From Orbaceae bacterium lpD04 (GTDB taxonomy: Bacteria > Pseudomonadota > Gammaproteobacteria > Enterobacterales > Orbaceae): DNA of 64,000 bases. The stretch spans positions 186,001 to 250,000 of the forward strand of contig CP133967.1 of assembly GCA_036251935.1 (NCBI GenBank). The letters are read 5' to 3'. The position numbers and the translations under genes are program-made. The notes under the pieces are model-generated. The model saw only the letters and a program-made list of their open reading frames with translations. It made no database searches and had not been told where the DNA came from. Shown piece by piece: positions 9,537 to 20,911 of the stretch (positions within the stretch are counted from its first letter, which is position 1; each line of letters opens with the position of its first letter).

Positions 9537-9775
9537 CTACTTTGAGGCTAGATCAAATGGGTATGTTTCATCACGAGAGGCTTTGAATTGACGCTTAAAT
9601 TTCGGGTAACTCATTGTTAAAAAGTTCGTTGATAGCACTTGCAGCGTTAGTTAGGCTTAACAAAATACTTAACCTTGGCCAAAGCTTAAACGAGTCAGCA
9701 TAAATTGCGAGAAAAGATTTTAAATTACATGATGGCGATAAAATAACATCGTATTGATATTAAAATAATACCAGA
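9537..9775 (-). other. Possible degraded coding remnant, unrecognised
   Basis: Two short minus-strand frames overlap here: one of about 53 codons ending AINELFNNELPEI-stop, and a second, shifted frame of 25 codons (MSYPKFKRQFKAS to LASK-stop). Their composition looks protein-like (KFKRQFKASRDETYPF) and a single frameshift would join them. No family is recognised and no insertion-sequence ends are visible. It may be non-coding. Confidence 0.2.
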
Positions 9776-9819
9776 TATTGCTATATAAAAAATAATGGTA
9801 AAATCTTATATTGAGTTAT

Positions 9820-9910
9820 AAAAAAGCCAGCTTAATAAATTAAGCTGGCGAAACATTGGAAGCAATGTGAGCAATGTCATACTCTTTTAGATGAAATTAT
9901 CTATCGGAGC
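9820..9910 (-). ncRNA. ryhB: RyhB small RNA (iron-stress regulator)
   Basis: The minus strand carries CATTGCTCACATTGCTTCCA (9876-9857), which is the conserved mRNA-pairing core of E. coli RyhB. It is followed by a Rho-independent terminator (GCCAGCTTAAT/ATTAAGCTGGC, 9849-9826) and six T. The inferred 91-nt length equals that of RyhB (about 90 nt), and the terminator also begins GCCAGC as in E. coli. A Fur box overlaps the -10 directly upstream. Family knowledge: with Hfq, RyhB represses mRNAs for non-essential iron proteins when Fe is scarce. The gene lies between obgE and the porin, not in its E. coli location. Confidence 0.9.
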
Positions 9911-9916
9911 ACAATT

Positions 9917-9946
9917 AATGATAATAATTATCATTTACATAATCAA
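9917..9946 (-). promoter_or_regulatory. ryhB promoter with perfect Fur box
   Basis: Minus strand -35 TTGATT (9946-9941), a 17-bp spacer, and -10 TATCAT (9923-9918) predict a start at about 9910. Overlapping the -10, AATGATAATAATTATCATT (9917-9935) is a perfect 19-bp palindrome containing the 7-1-7 Fur motif TGATAATNATTATCA. Fur-Fe(II) binding here would block transcription. Confidence 0.88.
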
Positions 9947-9994
9947 GCAATATTTATAAAATTTACAATTTATTTTGTAAGCCTTTGATAAAAA

Positions 9995-12123
<2,129 letters not shown>

Positions 12124-12226
12124 AGTGGAAGACCACAAAATAATGATTTAGTATCGCTTAAACTAACTCAGAGTTAATTATTAATCAATCTTGTAAATGG
12201 ATCTTACTATTGATTAAAAATAAACG

Positions 12227-12256
12227 AAAAAGCCCCACAAAACAGTGAGGCTTTTA
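12227..12256 (-). terminator. Intrinsic terminator after rpmA
   Basis: Minus strand AAAAGCCTCAC pairs with GTGGGGCTTTT (one G-T pair) around a short loop and ends in a T-run, 19 nt after the rpmA stop. Some transcripts must read through, or a second promoter must serve yhbE-obgE. Confidence 0.75.
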
Positions 12257-12274
12257 AAATCAAGCTTATTTTAA

Positions 12275-12535
12275 TTAGCTATTAGCAACGACGCTGATAT
12301 AACGACGATTTTTAGGTCCTTTTACTTCAAACTTTACTTGGCCATCAATTAGCGCAAATAATGTATGATCACGACCACAGCCAACATTTGTTCCTGGGTG
12401 GAATTGTGTTCCACGTTGACGAACTAAAATGTTACCAGCTAAAACTTCCTGACTACCATAACGTTTAACACCTAAACGTTTACTTTGGGAATCACGTCCA
12501 TTACGTGATGAACCACCAGCCTTCTTATGAGCCAT
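12275..12535 (-). CDS. rpmA: 50S ribosomal protein L27
   Basis: This 86-residue protein starts [16 protein letters not shown], the canonical L27 N-terminus that reaches the peptidyl-transferase centre. It continues with KRLGVKRYG and [10 protein letters not shown]. It follows rplU by 15 bp, the universal rplU-rpmA pair. No N-terminal leader peptide of the Firmicutes type is present. Confidence 0.97.
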   Translation of the reverse strand: MAHKKAGGSSRNGRDSQSKRLGVKRYGSQEVLAGNILVRQRGTQFHPGTNVGCGRDHTLFALIDGQVKFEVKGPKNRRYISVVANS

Positions 12536-12550
12536 TGTTAGTTACTCCTA

Positions 12551-12859
12551 TTAAGCTATTGCAGTGATCTTAACATCAGTGAACCACTGACGGTGACCTT
12601 GTTGTTTACGGTAATGTTTACGACGACGGAATTTAACAATCTTAATTTTGTCGCCACGACCGTGTTCAACGATTTCTGCTTTAACTGTTGCACCTTCAAC
12701 AAACGGAGCACCAACTTGGATGTTTTCACCATTTGCTACCATTAAAACTTTATCGAATACGATTTGAGCACCGGTTTCGACTTCTAATTTTTCCAAGCGA
12801 ACGACTTGGCCTTCGCTAACTCGGTGTTGTTTACCACCACTTTGGAAAACTGCGTACAT
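12551..12859 (-). CDS. rplU: 50S ribosomal protein L21
   Basis: The 102-residue protein begins [17 protein letters not shown] and carries the basic 23S-rRNA-binding region [19 protein letters not shown]. It is the first gene of the rplU-rpmA-yhbE-obgE cluster and divergent to narX. Confidence 0.97.
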   Translation of the reverse strand: MYAVFQSGGKQHRVSEGQVVRLEKLEVETGAQIVFDKVLMVANGENIQVGAPFVEGATVKAEIVEHGRGDKIKIVKFRRRKHYRKQQGHRQWFTDVKITAIA

Positions 12860-12921
12860 ATCTAACTCCGCAATAAAAAGCAGACGACATCATCTAAATT
12901 ATTTACAGTCTGCATAGATTG

Positions 12922-12949
12922 ATCATATAGGGCGTGAATTTTACGCAAA
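12922..12949 (-). promoter_or_regulatory. Probable rplU promoter
   Basis: Minus strand -10 TATGAT (12927-12922) with a -35-like TTTGCG (12949-12944) at 16-bp spacing gives a leader of about 55-60 nt before rplU. The GC-rich stretch CACGCCC lies in the spacer. Confidence 0.45.
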
Positions 12950-13066
12950 AAACATTTTTGTTGCAAGGGCTGTTTAGTAAAAGATCGCAAAAAGTCACAA
13001 AAAAGATCGATTGACCTATCTTTTTAACGTTACAATAGTGCATATATTACCTCTATTTGAAATAAA

Positions 13067-14869
13067 ATGTTAAAAAGAAAAGTAGGATACAGCGTATCAA
13101 TTGTTAATCGGCTGACATTGCTGATGCTTTTTCTTGCCGCCGTTGCGCTAATTGCATTATCAATATCGGTGCGTATTGCTAATGACACTAAAGGTGGGGC
13201 CTATATGACTAATCAATTAGGCTTACTACGCATGAAAAATTATCAGCTTTTATCGATGGTTCCTTTAGAGCCGCGCCAATATTTTCGTTTAGACTTATTT
13301 GCAGATATTCCTTTGTCTTCAAAATATAGTGAGCTACTTGCACGTTATCAATTACTTGGTGAATTTGATCAGCTCCAAAAGCTATGGGTTAATGAACTTG
13401 TTCCTAAAATTAAACAGGCTAAATCGATTGATGATATTCGGCAGATGATTAATAGTTACGTTGCACAAATTGATTATTTAGTTCATAGCATAGATCAAAA
13501 GACGGAGGATCAGCTAGTGATGATATCTCGTCTACAGCTTTTATTCATCGTGATTATTGTCCTAGTATTGTCTGCTCAAATGTATTATTTACGCAAATAT
13601 TTACTTATTCCTTGGAAAAAACTTATTAATATGGCCGAAGCGATTTCTCAGCATAATTTTAGTGAGCGTTTTAAATTAGGCCGAAAAAGAAATGAATTAG
13701 ATCTGCTTGGGCTTGCATTCAATAATATGTCTGAACAAATTGAGTCACAATATTCATTGTTAGAACAACGTGTTGTTGAAAAAACAGCAGAATTGCAGCT
13801 TAAAAATAGTATTGTTTCTTTTTTATATTGGGCGACAAAACAGTTACATACGTCAAGGCCTTTATGCGAGCGATTTTTAGTTATATTGAATCAGTTGGAA
13901 AAATTAACGCCGTTAAGTCAATTTCAAATGCGGTTTTATGAAACCGATGATCTTGAACGTTACCAACAAATTGGCTATGGTAATGCACAAAAATTGCCTC
14001 ATTGCCAAGAAAAGGCGTGTTCAGCTTGCTTGATCCCCTCTAAACCGCTTTCAAGTAAAGGTAAATCCCTTCGTTGGTATTTACAAGATAGTTGCGAAAA
14101 ATATGGCTTATTATTTGCCATTTTACCTGATGATGAAATATTAACTGATGAGCAAGAAAATTTAATTTTAGGCTTAATCGAACAAATGACGTTAGCGATT
14201 GCGCTTGATAGGCAAATTGAGCAACAAAAACAATATTTACTAATGCAAGAGCGATCGGCGATGGCAAGAGAATTACATGATTCGATTGCACAATCGTTAT
14301 CGTGCCTGAAAATACATATAAGCTGCTTACAAATGCAAGTTGAGCCCTCTTCACAAGAGAGTATTAAACTACTTAATACAATGCGTAAAGAAACGAGCAT
14401 TGCTTACTCTCAGCTGCGTGAACTAATTACAACTTTTCGCTTAAGACTAAATCAAACGGGGTTTTATGCTAGCTTACAAGAACTGGTTAAAGAATTTGAA
14501 CAAAAACTGGGGTTTGCTTTTACTCAAAATTATCAGCTACCACTAAATATTATTAATACCAAATATACGATCCACCTACTTCAGATTATTCGTGAAGCAT
14601 TAAATAATATTTATAAGCACGCCAAGGCTTCACAAGTTACGCTTAATTTTACTATTGAAAGTAATCAAATTATTTCAATTAGTATTGAAGATAATGGTGT
14701 AGGAATTCAAAATAAAAATACAGAAGAAAACCATTATGGATTAATTATTATGCAAGATCGTGCTGAATTATTAAATGGTAACTTGATAGTTGAAAGCATT
14801 CCTTTTAAAGGAACTAAGGTTATGATAACGTTTAAGCATAATTCTGATATTCCATTAACGGTGATTTAA
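13067..14869 (+). CDS. narX: Nitrate/nitrite sensor histidine kinase NarX
   Basis: The order of parts is: membrane helix 1 (about 15-37); a periplasmic region starting with a P-box-like ligand motif (NDTKGGAYMTNQLGLLRMKN, 39-58); membrane helix 2 (157-178); HAMP (179-231); a central Cys module (HCQEKACSACL) typical of NarX; and a HisKA_3 transmitter with His404 in ARELHDSIAQSLSCL and a C-terminal ATPase (DNGVGI). Ligand binding would drive phosphorylation of the adjacent NarL. The P-box departs from the E. coli consensus, so nitrate/nitrite selectivity may differ. NarQ is the alternative; the Cys module and pairing with narL favour NarX. Confidence 0.87.
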   Translation: MLKRKVGYSVSIVNRLTLLMLFLAAVALIALSISVRIANDTKGGAYMTNQLGLLRMKNYQLLSMVPLEPRQYFRLDLFADIPLSSKYSELLARYQLLGEFDQLQKLWVNELVPKIKQAKSIDDIRQMINSYVAQIDYLVHSIDQKTEDQLVMISRLQLLFIVIIVLVLSAQMYYLRKYLLIPWKKLINMAEAISQHNFSERFKLGRKRNELDLLGLAFNNMSEQIESQYSLLEQRVVEKTAELQLKNSIVSFLYWATKQLHTSRPLCERFLVILNQLEKLTPLSQFQMRFYETDDLERYQQIGYGNAQKLPHCQEKACSACLIPSKPLSSKGKSLRWYLQDSCEKYGLLFAILPDDEILTDEQENLILGLIEQMTLAIALDRQIEQQKQYLLMQERSAMARELHDSIAQSLSCLKIHISCLQMQVEPSSQESIKLLNTMRKETSIAYSQLRELITTFRLRLNQTGFYASLQELVKEFEQKLGFAFTQNYQLPLNIINTKYTIHLLQIIREALNNIYKHAKASQVTLNFTIESNQIISISIEDNGVGIQNKNTEENHYGLIIMQDRAELLNGNLIVESIPFKGTKVMITFKHNSDIPLTVI

Positions 14870-14879
14870 GGCTTAAAAT

Positions 14880-15530
14880 ATGGAACAACTAAAAACAACA
14901 ATATTACTAATTGATGATCATCCAATGTTGCGTAATGGTGTGAAGCAGCTTATTAATACTGTCCCACATTTTCAAGTTATTGGTGAAACGGGTCATGGGA
15001 TAGAAGGGATAGAATTAGCTCAAGAGCTTGATCCTGATATTATTTTACTTGATATTAATATGAATGACATTAATGGCCTTGATATTTTACGCCATCTGCG
15101 TAGTAAAAATGTCGCTAGCCGCATTATCATGTTTACCGTATCTGACGATAAAGCAGATATCATAACGGCTTTAAAAAATGGCGCTGATGGTTATTTGCTA
15201 AAAGACATGGAGCCTGAAGATTTTTTACAATCATTACAAGAAGTCATGAATGGTAAATTAATGATGGGAGGAACAACAGCCGATATTATCCTCAGTTATA
15301 TGCGAGGAGAGCAGCAAGCAGCTACGCAAAATCACGATGTTAACACCCTAACACCTAGAGAACATGAAATATTTAATTTACTTGTTCAAGGCCTATCAAA
15401 CAAATTAATTGCTAAAGAGTTAGATATTGTTGAAAGTACCGTTAAAGTACATGTAAAAAGTATCTTTAAAAAGCTAAACTTTAAATCACGAATGGAAATG
15501 ACAGTATGGTACCTGCAAAGTAAAGAGTAG
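14880..15530 (+). CDS. narL: Nitrate/nitrite response regulator NarL
   Basis: The receiver domain (1-125) has acidic pair Asp12-Asp13, phospho-acceptor Asp58 (ILLDINM) and DGYLLKDMEPEDFL. The C-terminal LuxR/FixJ-type HTH begins LTPREHEIF and contains ESTVKVHVKSIFKKL. The ending TVWYLQSKE is closer to NarL (AVWVHQE) than to NarP. It starts 11 bp after narX. Expected targets in the window are nirB, which has a matching heptamer pair upstream. No narGHI genes are present in the window, so nitrite control may be its main visible role here. Confidence 0.85.
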   Translation: MEQLKTTILLIDDHPMLRNGVKQLINTVPHFQVIGETGHGIEGIELAQELDPDIILLDINMNDINGLDILRHLRSKNVASRIIMFTVSDDKADIITALKNGADGYLLKDMEPEDFLQSLQEVMNGKLMMGGTTADIILSYMRGEQQAATQNHDVNTLTPREHEIFNLLVQGLSNKLIAKELDIVESTVKVHVKSIFKKLNFKSRMEMTVWYLQSKE

Positions 15531-15625
15531 TTTTCATGCATTTCATTAATCGTGTTTTAATATCACGGTATCGATAAAATTTGAACTCGCTAATTAATCA
15601 CTTATAACATAAAAGAACTTTTATT

Positions 15626-16855
15626 TTGAATATTGAAACTCGCTTAAAAATCATCTCTTTTCTACAATTTTTCATTTGGGGAACATGGCTTATAAGCCTT
15701 AGTGCTTATATGATTAAAACGTTAGGTTTTAGTAGTATTGAGGTTGGCTTAGTATATGGTAATGTTGGTATTGCTTGTCTATTTATGCCAAGCATACTTG
15801 GAATTATTGCTGATAAATGGATCCCCGCCAACTATCTTTATTTGCTCTGTCACCTAATTGGCGCAATCTCATTAGCGATAGCCGGGTTTGTTACTAACCC
15901 AACGATTATGATATTAATAATGCTTATTCATTGTTGTGCATTTATGCCTTCAATTTCATTATCTTATTCCATTATTTTTTATTTTTTAGCTAAAAACCAA
16001 AGAGATCCTGTTAGCTATTTCCCTAAAATGCGGGTCTATGGCACGGTCGGGTTAATTTCTGCAATGTGTATAATAAGCTTATTAAAACTTGAATTAAGCC
16101 ATATCCAATTATTTATTGGCGCGGCAGTTTCACTATTGCTAGTCGTATTTATTGCTATGTTACCTTGTATTTCTATAGTGCAAAAAAATGAAAAAAAATC
16201 ATGGATTTCAATGCTTGGGCTTGATGCGTTAATATTATTCAAACAATACAATATGTGCATATTTTTCTTATTTACACTCTTTTTAGGTGCTATTTTGCAG
16301 ATAAATAACGCATTTATCAGCCCTTTTTTACATGATTTTAATGGGGGGAGTGACTATCAAACGAGCATTGTCGTTGCCTACCCTGGCATTTTATTATCTT
16401 TATCTCAAGTGTCAGAAATCTTTTTTATTGTCTGTATTCCTTTCTTTTTAAGACAGTATGGTATTAAAGGGGTTTTACTAATTAGCCTTTTTGCTTGGAT
16501 CCTACGTTTTGGTTTTTTAGCTTATGCAGATCCATCATCATATGGGCTTATATTGTTTATTTTATCTATGCTCGCTTACGGCTGTGCATTTGATTTTTTC
16601 AATGTATCAGGTTCCATTTTTATAGAAAAATCGGTTACCGAGGATATCAGAAATAGTGCTCAAGGGCTCTTTATGATTGTTAAAGGGTTTGGTGCTTATC
16701 TAGGTGCAGTTTTGGGTGGTATTATTGTTAATATTTTTACTGAAAATAGCACCCGTGATTGGTCAACTATCTGGCTTATTTTTTCGTCATATGCAGCTGT
16801 GCTCTTTATTTTATTTCTTTTCAGTTTTAAACCTAATAAGAAAGAAGCCTTTTAA
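15626..16855 (+). CDS. nupG: Nucleoside:H+ symporter, NupG/XapB family
   Basis: This 409-residue MFS protein of the nucleoside-symporter family has 12 membrane segments and matches E. coli NupG along its length: LKIISFLQFFIWGTWL at the start, LGIIADKWIPANYLY, and YGCAFDFFNVSGSIFIEK near the C-terminus. It imports nucleosides driven by the proton gradient. The start is a TTG at 15626, which aligns exactly with the NupG N-terminus; no ATG fits. XapB is the other close relative. It stands alone on the plus strand, followed by a terminator overlapping its stop. Confidence 0.85.
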   Translation: MNIETRLKIISFLQFFIWGTWLISLSAYMIKTLGFSSIEVGLVYGNVGIACLFMPSILGIIADKWIPANYLYLLCHLIGAISLAIAGFVTNPTIMILIMLIHCCAFMPSISLSYSIIFYFLAKNQRDPVSYFPKMRVYGTVGLISAMCIISLLKLELSHIQLFIGAAVSLLLVVFIAMLPCISIVQKNEKKSWISMLGLDALILFKQYNMCIFFLFTLFLGAILQINNAFISPFLHDFNGGSDYQTSIVVAYPGILLSLSQVSEIFFIVCIPFFLRQYGIKGVLLISLFAWILRFGFLAYADPSSYGLILFILSMLAYGCAFDFFNVSGSIFIEKSVTEDIRNSAQGLFMIVKGFGAYLGAVLGGIIVNIFTENSTRDWSTIWLIFSSYAAVLFILFLFSFKPNKKEAF

Positions 16856-16866
16856 CGGCTTCTTTT
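16844..16866 (+). terminator. Intrinsic terminator overlapping the nupG stop
   Basis: GAAGCC and GGCTTC pair around a 7-nt loop containing the TAA stop, followed by TTTT. A compact, convincing Rho-independent terminator. Confidence 0.8.
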
Positions 16867-17311
16867 GTTGTAAAAGATAATGATAAATTTATTCGCCAAT
16901 TTTATTAAAAAATATCACATCAATGATTAACTCTTTTACATTTTAATTAGCAATTGTGCGGATAATTGGATTTTATTCATCTGATTAAAAATTTTTCTTT
17001 ACACCTTGCGGACATTGATAAAAAAGTGAATATAACTATTAAATTAGGCGTAAAATCGATAGGTAGTAAATAGATTAGGGCTTGTTACTAAAGTAGTCTA
17101 GGAATAGAATACTATATTATTTTTATAGAAAAAATAAATTGAAGTTATGACCATTAGCCAAATTATTTGCTATTTGCTATAAGTTATAATCTTGAATCAC
17201 ATCGATTGGCACCTTTAATGATGTCATAGTCGTTAATTATATTTAGTCTATTAAATTGAATTTTTATAAGATGGTAAAGATTTGATTAAACATGGCATCA
17301 AAGGATCCTAG
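16867..17311. other. Non-coding AT-rich stretch
   Basis: This 445-bp gap precedes the Sel1-repeat gene. I see no reading frame of credible composition, no strong hairpin and no tRNA. The last bases hold the ribosome site AAAGGA for the next gene, so its promoter should be within the final 150 bp, but no convincing -35/-10 pair stands out. Confidence 0.4.
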
Positions 17312-19120
17312 ATGAAGCGAAGCCTCATTTCTCTCTTTTTTATTTTTAGTTGTAATGTGTTTGCCGCAGAGACTCAATTAAATGAGCCTGCTACCTCAAC
17401 TACTCAAAAACCAGCTGATGTCGATGTTTGTCTATCTGCTTATTTAGATGGCTTAAAAAGTAGTGATTTCACTCAAGCTGTTCAGCGCTGTATCAATGTT
17501 CCTGATAGCCAAGGGAAAAATGAATATCTAGCAGGATTAATGTATTCAAATGGGCAAGGTGTTGAACGAAACTTTAATGCTGCTTTAGAATATTTTTCAC
17601 GTTCAGCAGAACATAATTATGCAGATGGTCAATACTCTTTAAGTTTAATGCTATTGGATAATAAAGATAATGAAACCCTGTATAAGCAAGGATTATCGTG
17701 GTTAGAAAAAGCTGCTAATCAAAATCATATGTTAGCACAGTACTATTTGGGCGCATTATATTTTGAAGGTGATGGGGTTGAACGCGATTATAACAAGGCA
17801 AAAGCGTTATTAGAAAAATCAGCTCAGCAAAATTATGCGCCAGCGCAATATCATCTTGCTTTAATGTATGTAAATGGCGTTGGAGTAACAACTGATTTTA
17901 ACAAGGGCTTGGCGTTATTAAAACAAGCAGCTGAAAATAATGATAGTAATGCACAAAACACTCTCGGTTTTATTTATGCTGAGGGGAAACAAGTTGAACC
18001 AGATTATGAATTAGCCAGAAAATGGTATGAAAAAGCAGCAGAGCAAGGACTAACTTATGCCCAAAATCAGCTAGCAAATATGTACTATAAAGGCGATAAA
18101 ATTGAAAAAAATTATCAACAAGCACTCAAGTGGTATACAAAGTCTGCTGAACAAGGCGATCTTATCTCAATGGCAACAGTTGGTTATATGTATGCTAACG
18201 GCCAAGGTGCGAATCAAAATTATCCTGCTGCTTATTCATGGTATGAAAAAGCCGCTAATAACGGTTATGTTCCTGCGCAAACAGTGCTTGGTTTAATGTA
18301 TCAACAAGGGCTAGGATTAGATGCACCAGATTATCAAAAATCGAGTGAATGGTACCAAAAAGCCTCAGATAAAGGTGATGCAGCGGCGCAAAATAGTTTA
18401 GGTGTTTTTTATGCTAGTGGTAAAGGTGTAGAACAAGATGCATTTAAGGCTATCTCTTTTTATGAAAAAGCTGCCGTTCAGGGATACACGCCTGCACAAA
18501 ATAATTTAGGTTTAGCATATCAGACCGGGTTTGGTAGCTTAAAAGCAGATCAAGATAAAGCATTATATTGGTTTGAAAAGGCAGCAAAACAAGGATATTC
18601 AAAAGCTCAAGATAATCTAACGAGCTTAAAAGATCAGATTGCTGCACAAAAAACAGTAGAGAGCAAAAAAGTATCGACTCCCCCAAAAGGACAAGTCGCT
18701 ATTGTTAGTAGCAAGGATAAAGTAAAAACTAACAACACCAATAAAGCCGTAAATAACAATGCAAGCCAATTGAGCCAAGTTAATTCTGGCGAAATGGCTA
18801 TTGTTGATTTACGTATTGGCGATAATAAAAATAGTTCTCGTTTTGTAATTGAATCCTTGAAACCAATTACTTATACACTTACGCCAGATACAGATAATTC
18901 ATTTACCTTAATTCTTGATAAAATGACGGCAAGCCAAGAAGTATTAACGCGCTTAAATAATCGTATAAAAAGAATGTCTGGTTCTATTTTGTCAATTAAA
19001 GCAGAACAAGAACACGATAATTTAAAACTCGTTATCAAATTAAAGAAAAACATCTCTAATCTGAAAAAGATCCAGTATAAAGATAATAATAATCTTTTAG
19101 TCCTTGATTTTATGTTTTAA
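17312..19120 (+). CDS. Periplasmic Sel1-repeat protein with C-terminal AMIN-like domain
   Basis: The 602-residue protein has a signal peptide (MKRSLISLFFIFSCNVFA). Residues about 65-440 hold some ten tandem 36-residue Sel1/TPR-like repeats with the pattern A-x-Y-x-L-G-x-x-Y-x-x-G-x-G-V (e.g. AQYYLGALYFEGDGVERDYN). After a Ser/Asn/Lys linker, the last 110 residues (from MAIVDLRIGDNKNSSRFVIE) resemble an AMIN domain, the module that targets amidases and secretins to peptidoglycan or the septum. Function unknown; a periplasmic scaffold at the cell wall is a reasonable inference. The AMIN call rests on pattern only. It is monocistronic. Confidence 0.8.
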   Translation: MKRSLISLFFIFSCNVFAAETQLNEPATSTTQKPADVDVCLSAYLDGLKSSDFTQAVQRCINVPDSQGKNEYLAGLMYSNGQGVERNFNAALEYFSRSAEHNYADGQYSLSLMLLDNKDNETLYKQGLSWLEKAANQNHMLAQYYLGALYFEGDGVERDYNKAKALLEKSAQQNYAPAQYHLALMYVNGVGVTTDFNKGLALLKQAAENNDSNAQNTLGFIYAEGKQVEPDYELARKWYEKAAEQGLTYAQNQLANMYYKGDKIEKNYQQALKWYTKSAEQGDLISMATVGYMYANGQGANQNYPAAYSWYEKAANNGYVPAQTVLGLMYQQGLGLDAPDYQKSSEWYQKASDKGDAAAQNSLGVFYASGKGVEQDAFKAISFYEKAAVQGYTPAQNNLGLAYQTGFGSLKADQDKALYWFEKAAKQGYSKAQDNLTSLKDQIAAQKTVESKKVSTPPKGQVAIVSSKDKVKTNNTNKAVNNNASQLSQVNSGEMAIVDLRIGDNKNSSRFVIESLKPITYTLTPDTDNSFTLILDKMTASQEVLTRLNNRIKRMSGSILSIKAEQEHDNLKLVIKLKKNISNLKKIQYKDNNNLLVLDFMF

Positions 19121-19345
19121 GTTTAATAATTAAAATAGATTAGCTCGGCTATTTATCTTCTTGTATAAAAGCTAAATGGCAGAGTTAATTTATTAATAAT
19201 ACTTTTTTACGCTAAAGTACTCTCGTTAATATCATTATCAATCAAATCCATCCTATCCGTGTTTTACCGGTTATCAATAACGAACCTATGGTAATTGGAA
19301 TTACCCATATAATGGTTTATTAAAATTTGATAATGACTAAGTAGT

Positions 19346-19376
19346 AAAATGTACTCAATATTATTGAGTACATTTT
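19346..19376. terminator. Two-way terminator between Sel1 gene and cysG
   Basis: Perfect 14-bp arms AAAATGTACTCAAT and ATTGAGTACATTTT with a 3-nt loop lie immediately after the cysG stop. T-runs flank both sides, so it serves cysG and can also stop the Sel1 transcript. Confidence 0.75.
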
Positions 19377-19377
19377 C

Positions 19378-20754
19378 TCACGAATTATGACTAAACCAAT
19401 TGAGCTTTTCACGTAACGCAACAACAGATCCAATAATAATAATACTTGGGCTGCGGGCTTGTAATGCCATATTCGATAATTCTTGTAGTGAACCACTGAT
19501 AGTTTTTTGTTTGGTCGTCGTTCCCTCTTCGATAATCGCGGCTGGTGTATTTGCCTCCATACCATGCAACATTAGCTGTTTTTGGATATTTTCGGCTTGC
19601 GATAAGCCCATATAAAAGACTAACGTTTGTTTATCCGCGGCAAGGCTTTGCCAATCAAGGTGACTACCATCTTTTAAGTGGCTGGTAATTAAGCGTACAC
19701 TATGCGCATAATCACGATGAGTTAAGGGAATACCGCTATAAGCAGAGCAGCCGGATGCAGCTGTAATTCCCGGAACAACAGAAAATGGAATATCAGCATT
19801 GTAGAGTGTCTCTAGCTCCTCGCCTCCTCGACCAAAAATGAAGGGATCACCACCTTTCAATCTTACAACGCGTTTTCCTTTTTGTGCTTGCTCAAGTAAC
19901 ATTTGATTTATTTGTTCTTGTGGAACACAATGAAAACCTGCTCGTTTACCAACAAAGACTCTCTCAGCATCACGACGAGTTAAATTCATGACGTCATCAG
20001 AAACCAATCTATCATAAACAATAATATCGGCTTGCTGAATTTGTTGTAATCCTTTTAATGTTAATAAACCAGGATCACCTGGGCCTGCACCAACTAAGAC
20101 GACCTCACCACGATCAACAACCGGTTCATTAAATAGTGATTGTGTTAATTTTTCAACCTGATCTGAATCATTATTCGCTAAAGATTGAGCTAAGCGATCA
20201 TGCACAAATAATTTTTCCCAAAAACGGCGCCTTTCAGTAATCGTTTTGTACGTTGCTTTAACTTTTTTCCTCAAATAACCAGCATAGTTGGCTAATTGAC
20301 CTAGATGATGAGGTAAAATAGCCTCTAGTTTTTCTCTCAATAAGCGTGCTAAGACAGGTGCTCTGCCTGCTGATGATACTGCAACGATAATGGGGGAGCG
20401 ATCAATTATCGAGGGCATAATAAAACTTGCTGATTGAGGTGAGTCGACCACATTACAAAAAATATGTTGTCGCTCTGCTTCTTCGCTAATTTGCTGATTA
20501 ATTTCGTTACTATCTGTTGCTGCAATAATAAGCCATTTGCCCTGTAGTAATTCTGGATTAAATTCACCGGTGGCCAGTTGAAGTTGCTTTTGTGCACCCC
20601 AGAATTGGAATTGTTCGTTAAATGTTTTCGCATTTACGGTTATTTTCGCGCCAGCTTCAAGTAAAAGTCTCGCTTTACGCTCTGCAACTTCGCCACCGCC
20701 AACTAAGAGGCAGTCACGATTTTCAAGTTTGCAAAATATGGGTAAGTAATCCAT
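19378..20754 (-). CDS. cysG: Siroheme synthase CysG (trifunctional)
   Basis: The N-terminal half (about 1-205) is the NAD-dependent precorrin-2 dehydrogenase/ferrochelatase, with nucleotide motif [12 protein letters not shown]. The C-terminal half is uroporphyrinogen-III C-methyltransferase, with [34 protein letters not shown] and [10 protein letters not shown]. At 458 residues it equals E. coli CysG. It makes the siroheme that NirB needs. It lies downstream of nirBD, but a strong terminator-like hairpin precedes it. GAGG sits between that hairpin's T-run and the ATG. Confidence 0.96.
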   Translation of the reverse strand: MDYLPIFCKLENRDCLLVGGGEVAERKARLLLEAGAKITVNAKTFNEQFQFWGAQKQLQLATGEFNPELLQGKWLIIAATDSNEINQQISEEAERQHIFCNVVDSPQSASFIMPSIIDRSPIIVAVSSAGRAPVLARLLREKLEAILPHHLGQLANYAGYLRKKVKATYKTITERRRFWEKLFVHDRLAQSLANNDSDQVEKLTQSLFNEPVVDRGEVVLVGAGPGDPGLLTLKGLQQIQQADIIVYDRLVSDDVMNLTRRDAERVFVGKRAGFHCVPQEQINQMLLEQAQKGKRVVRLKGGDPFIFGRGGEELETLYNADIPFSVVPGITAASGCSAYSGIPLTHRDYAHSVRLITSHLKDGSHLDWQSLAADKQTLVFYMGLSQAENIQKQLMLHGMEANTPAAIIEEGTTTKQKTISGSLQELSNMALQARSPSIIIIGSVVALREKLNWFSHNS

Positions 20755-20762
20755 AGAGCCTC

Positions 20763-20810
20763 AAAAAAAAATAATATTGATCCTAATTTAGCAAACTATG
20801 GATCAATATT
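20763..20810 (-). terminator. Strong terminator/attenuator just before cysG
   Basis: Minus strand AATATTGATCC and GGATCAATATT are perfectly complementary (11 bp, 16-nt loop) and are followed by TA and about nine T. The T-run ends about 9 nt before the cysG start codon, so cysG expression from the nirBD promoter would depend on read-through. Confidence 0.75.
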
Positions 20811-20911
20811 AAATAGATTAATTTAGGTTTAGATCCTTAACTTGATGAGTAAAAGTATCTACCATGTGTTGATAAATTATATCAATATAACTTATTCGTT
20901 TTGAAATGACT

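Noticed and set aside
9537-9775. Insertion sequence near ryhB
   Set aside because: No terminal inverted repeats, target duplication or recognisable transposase motif could be seen.
14040-14400. Minus-strand open frames of 104-133 codons inside narX
   Set aside because: They are antisense shadows of a well-supported kinase gene with no ribosome site or recognisable domain.
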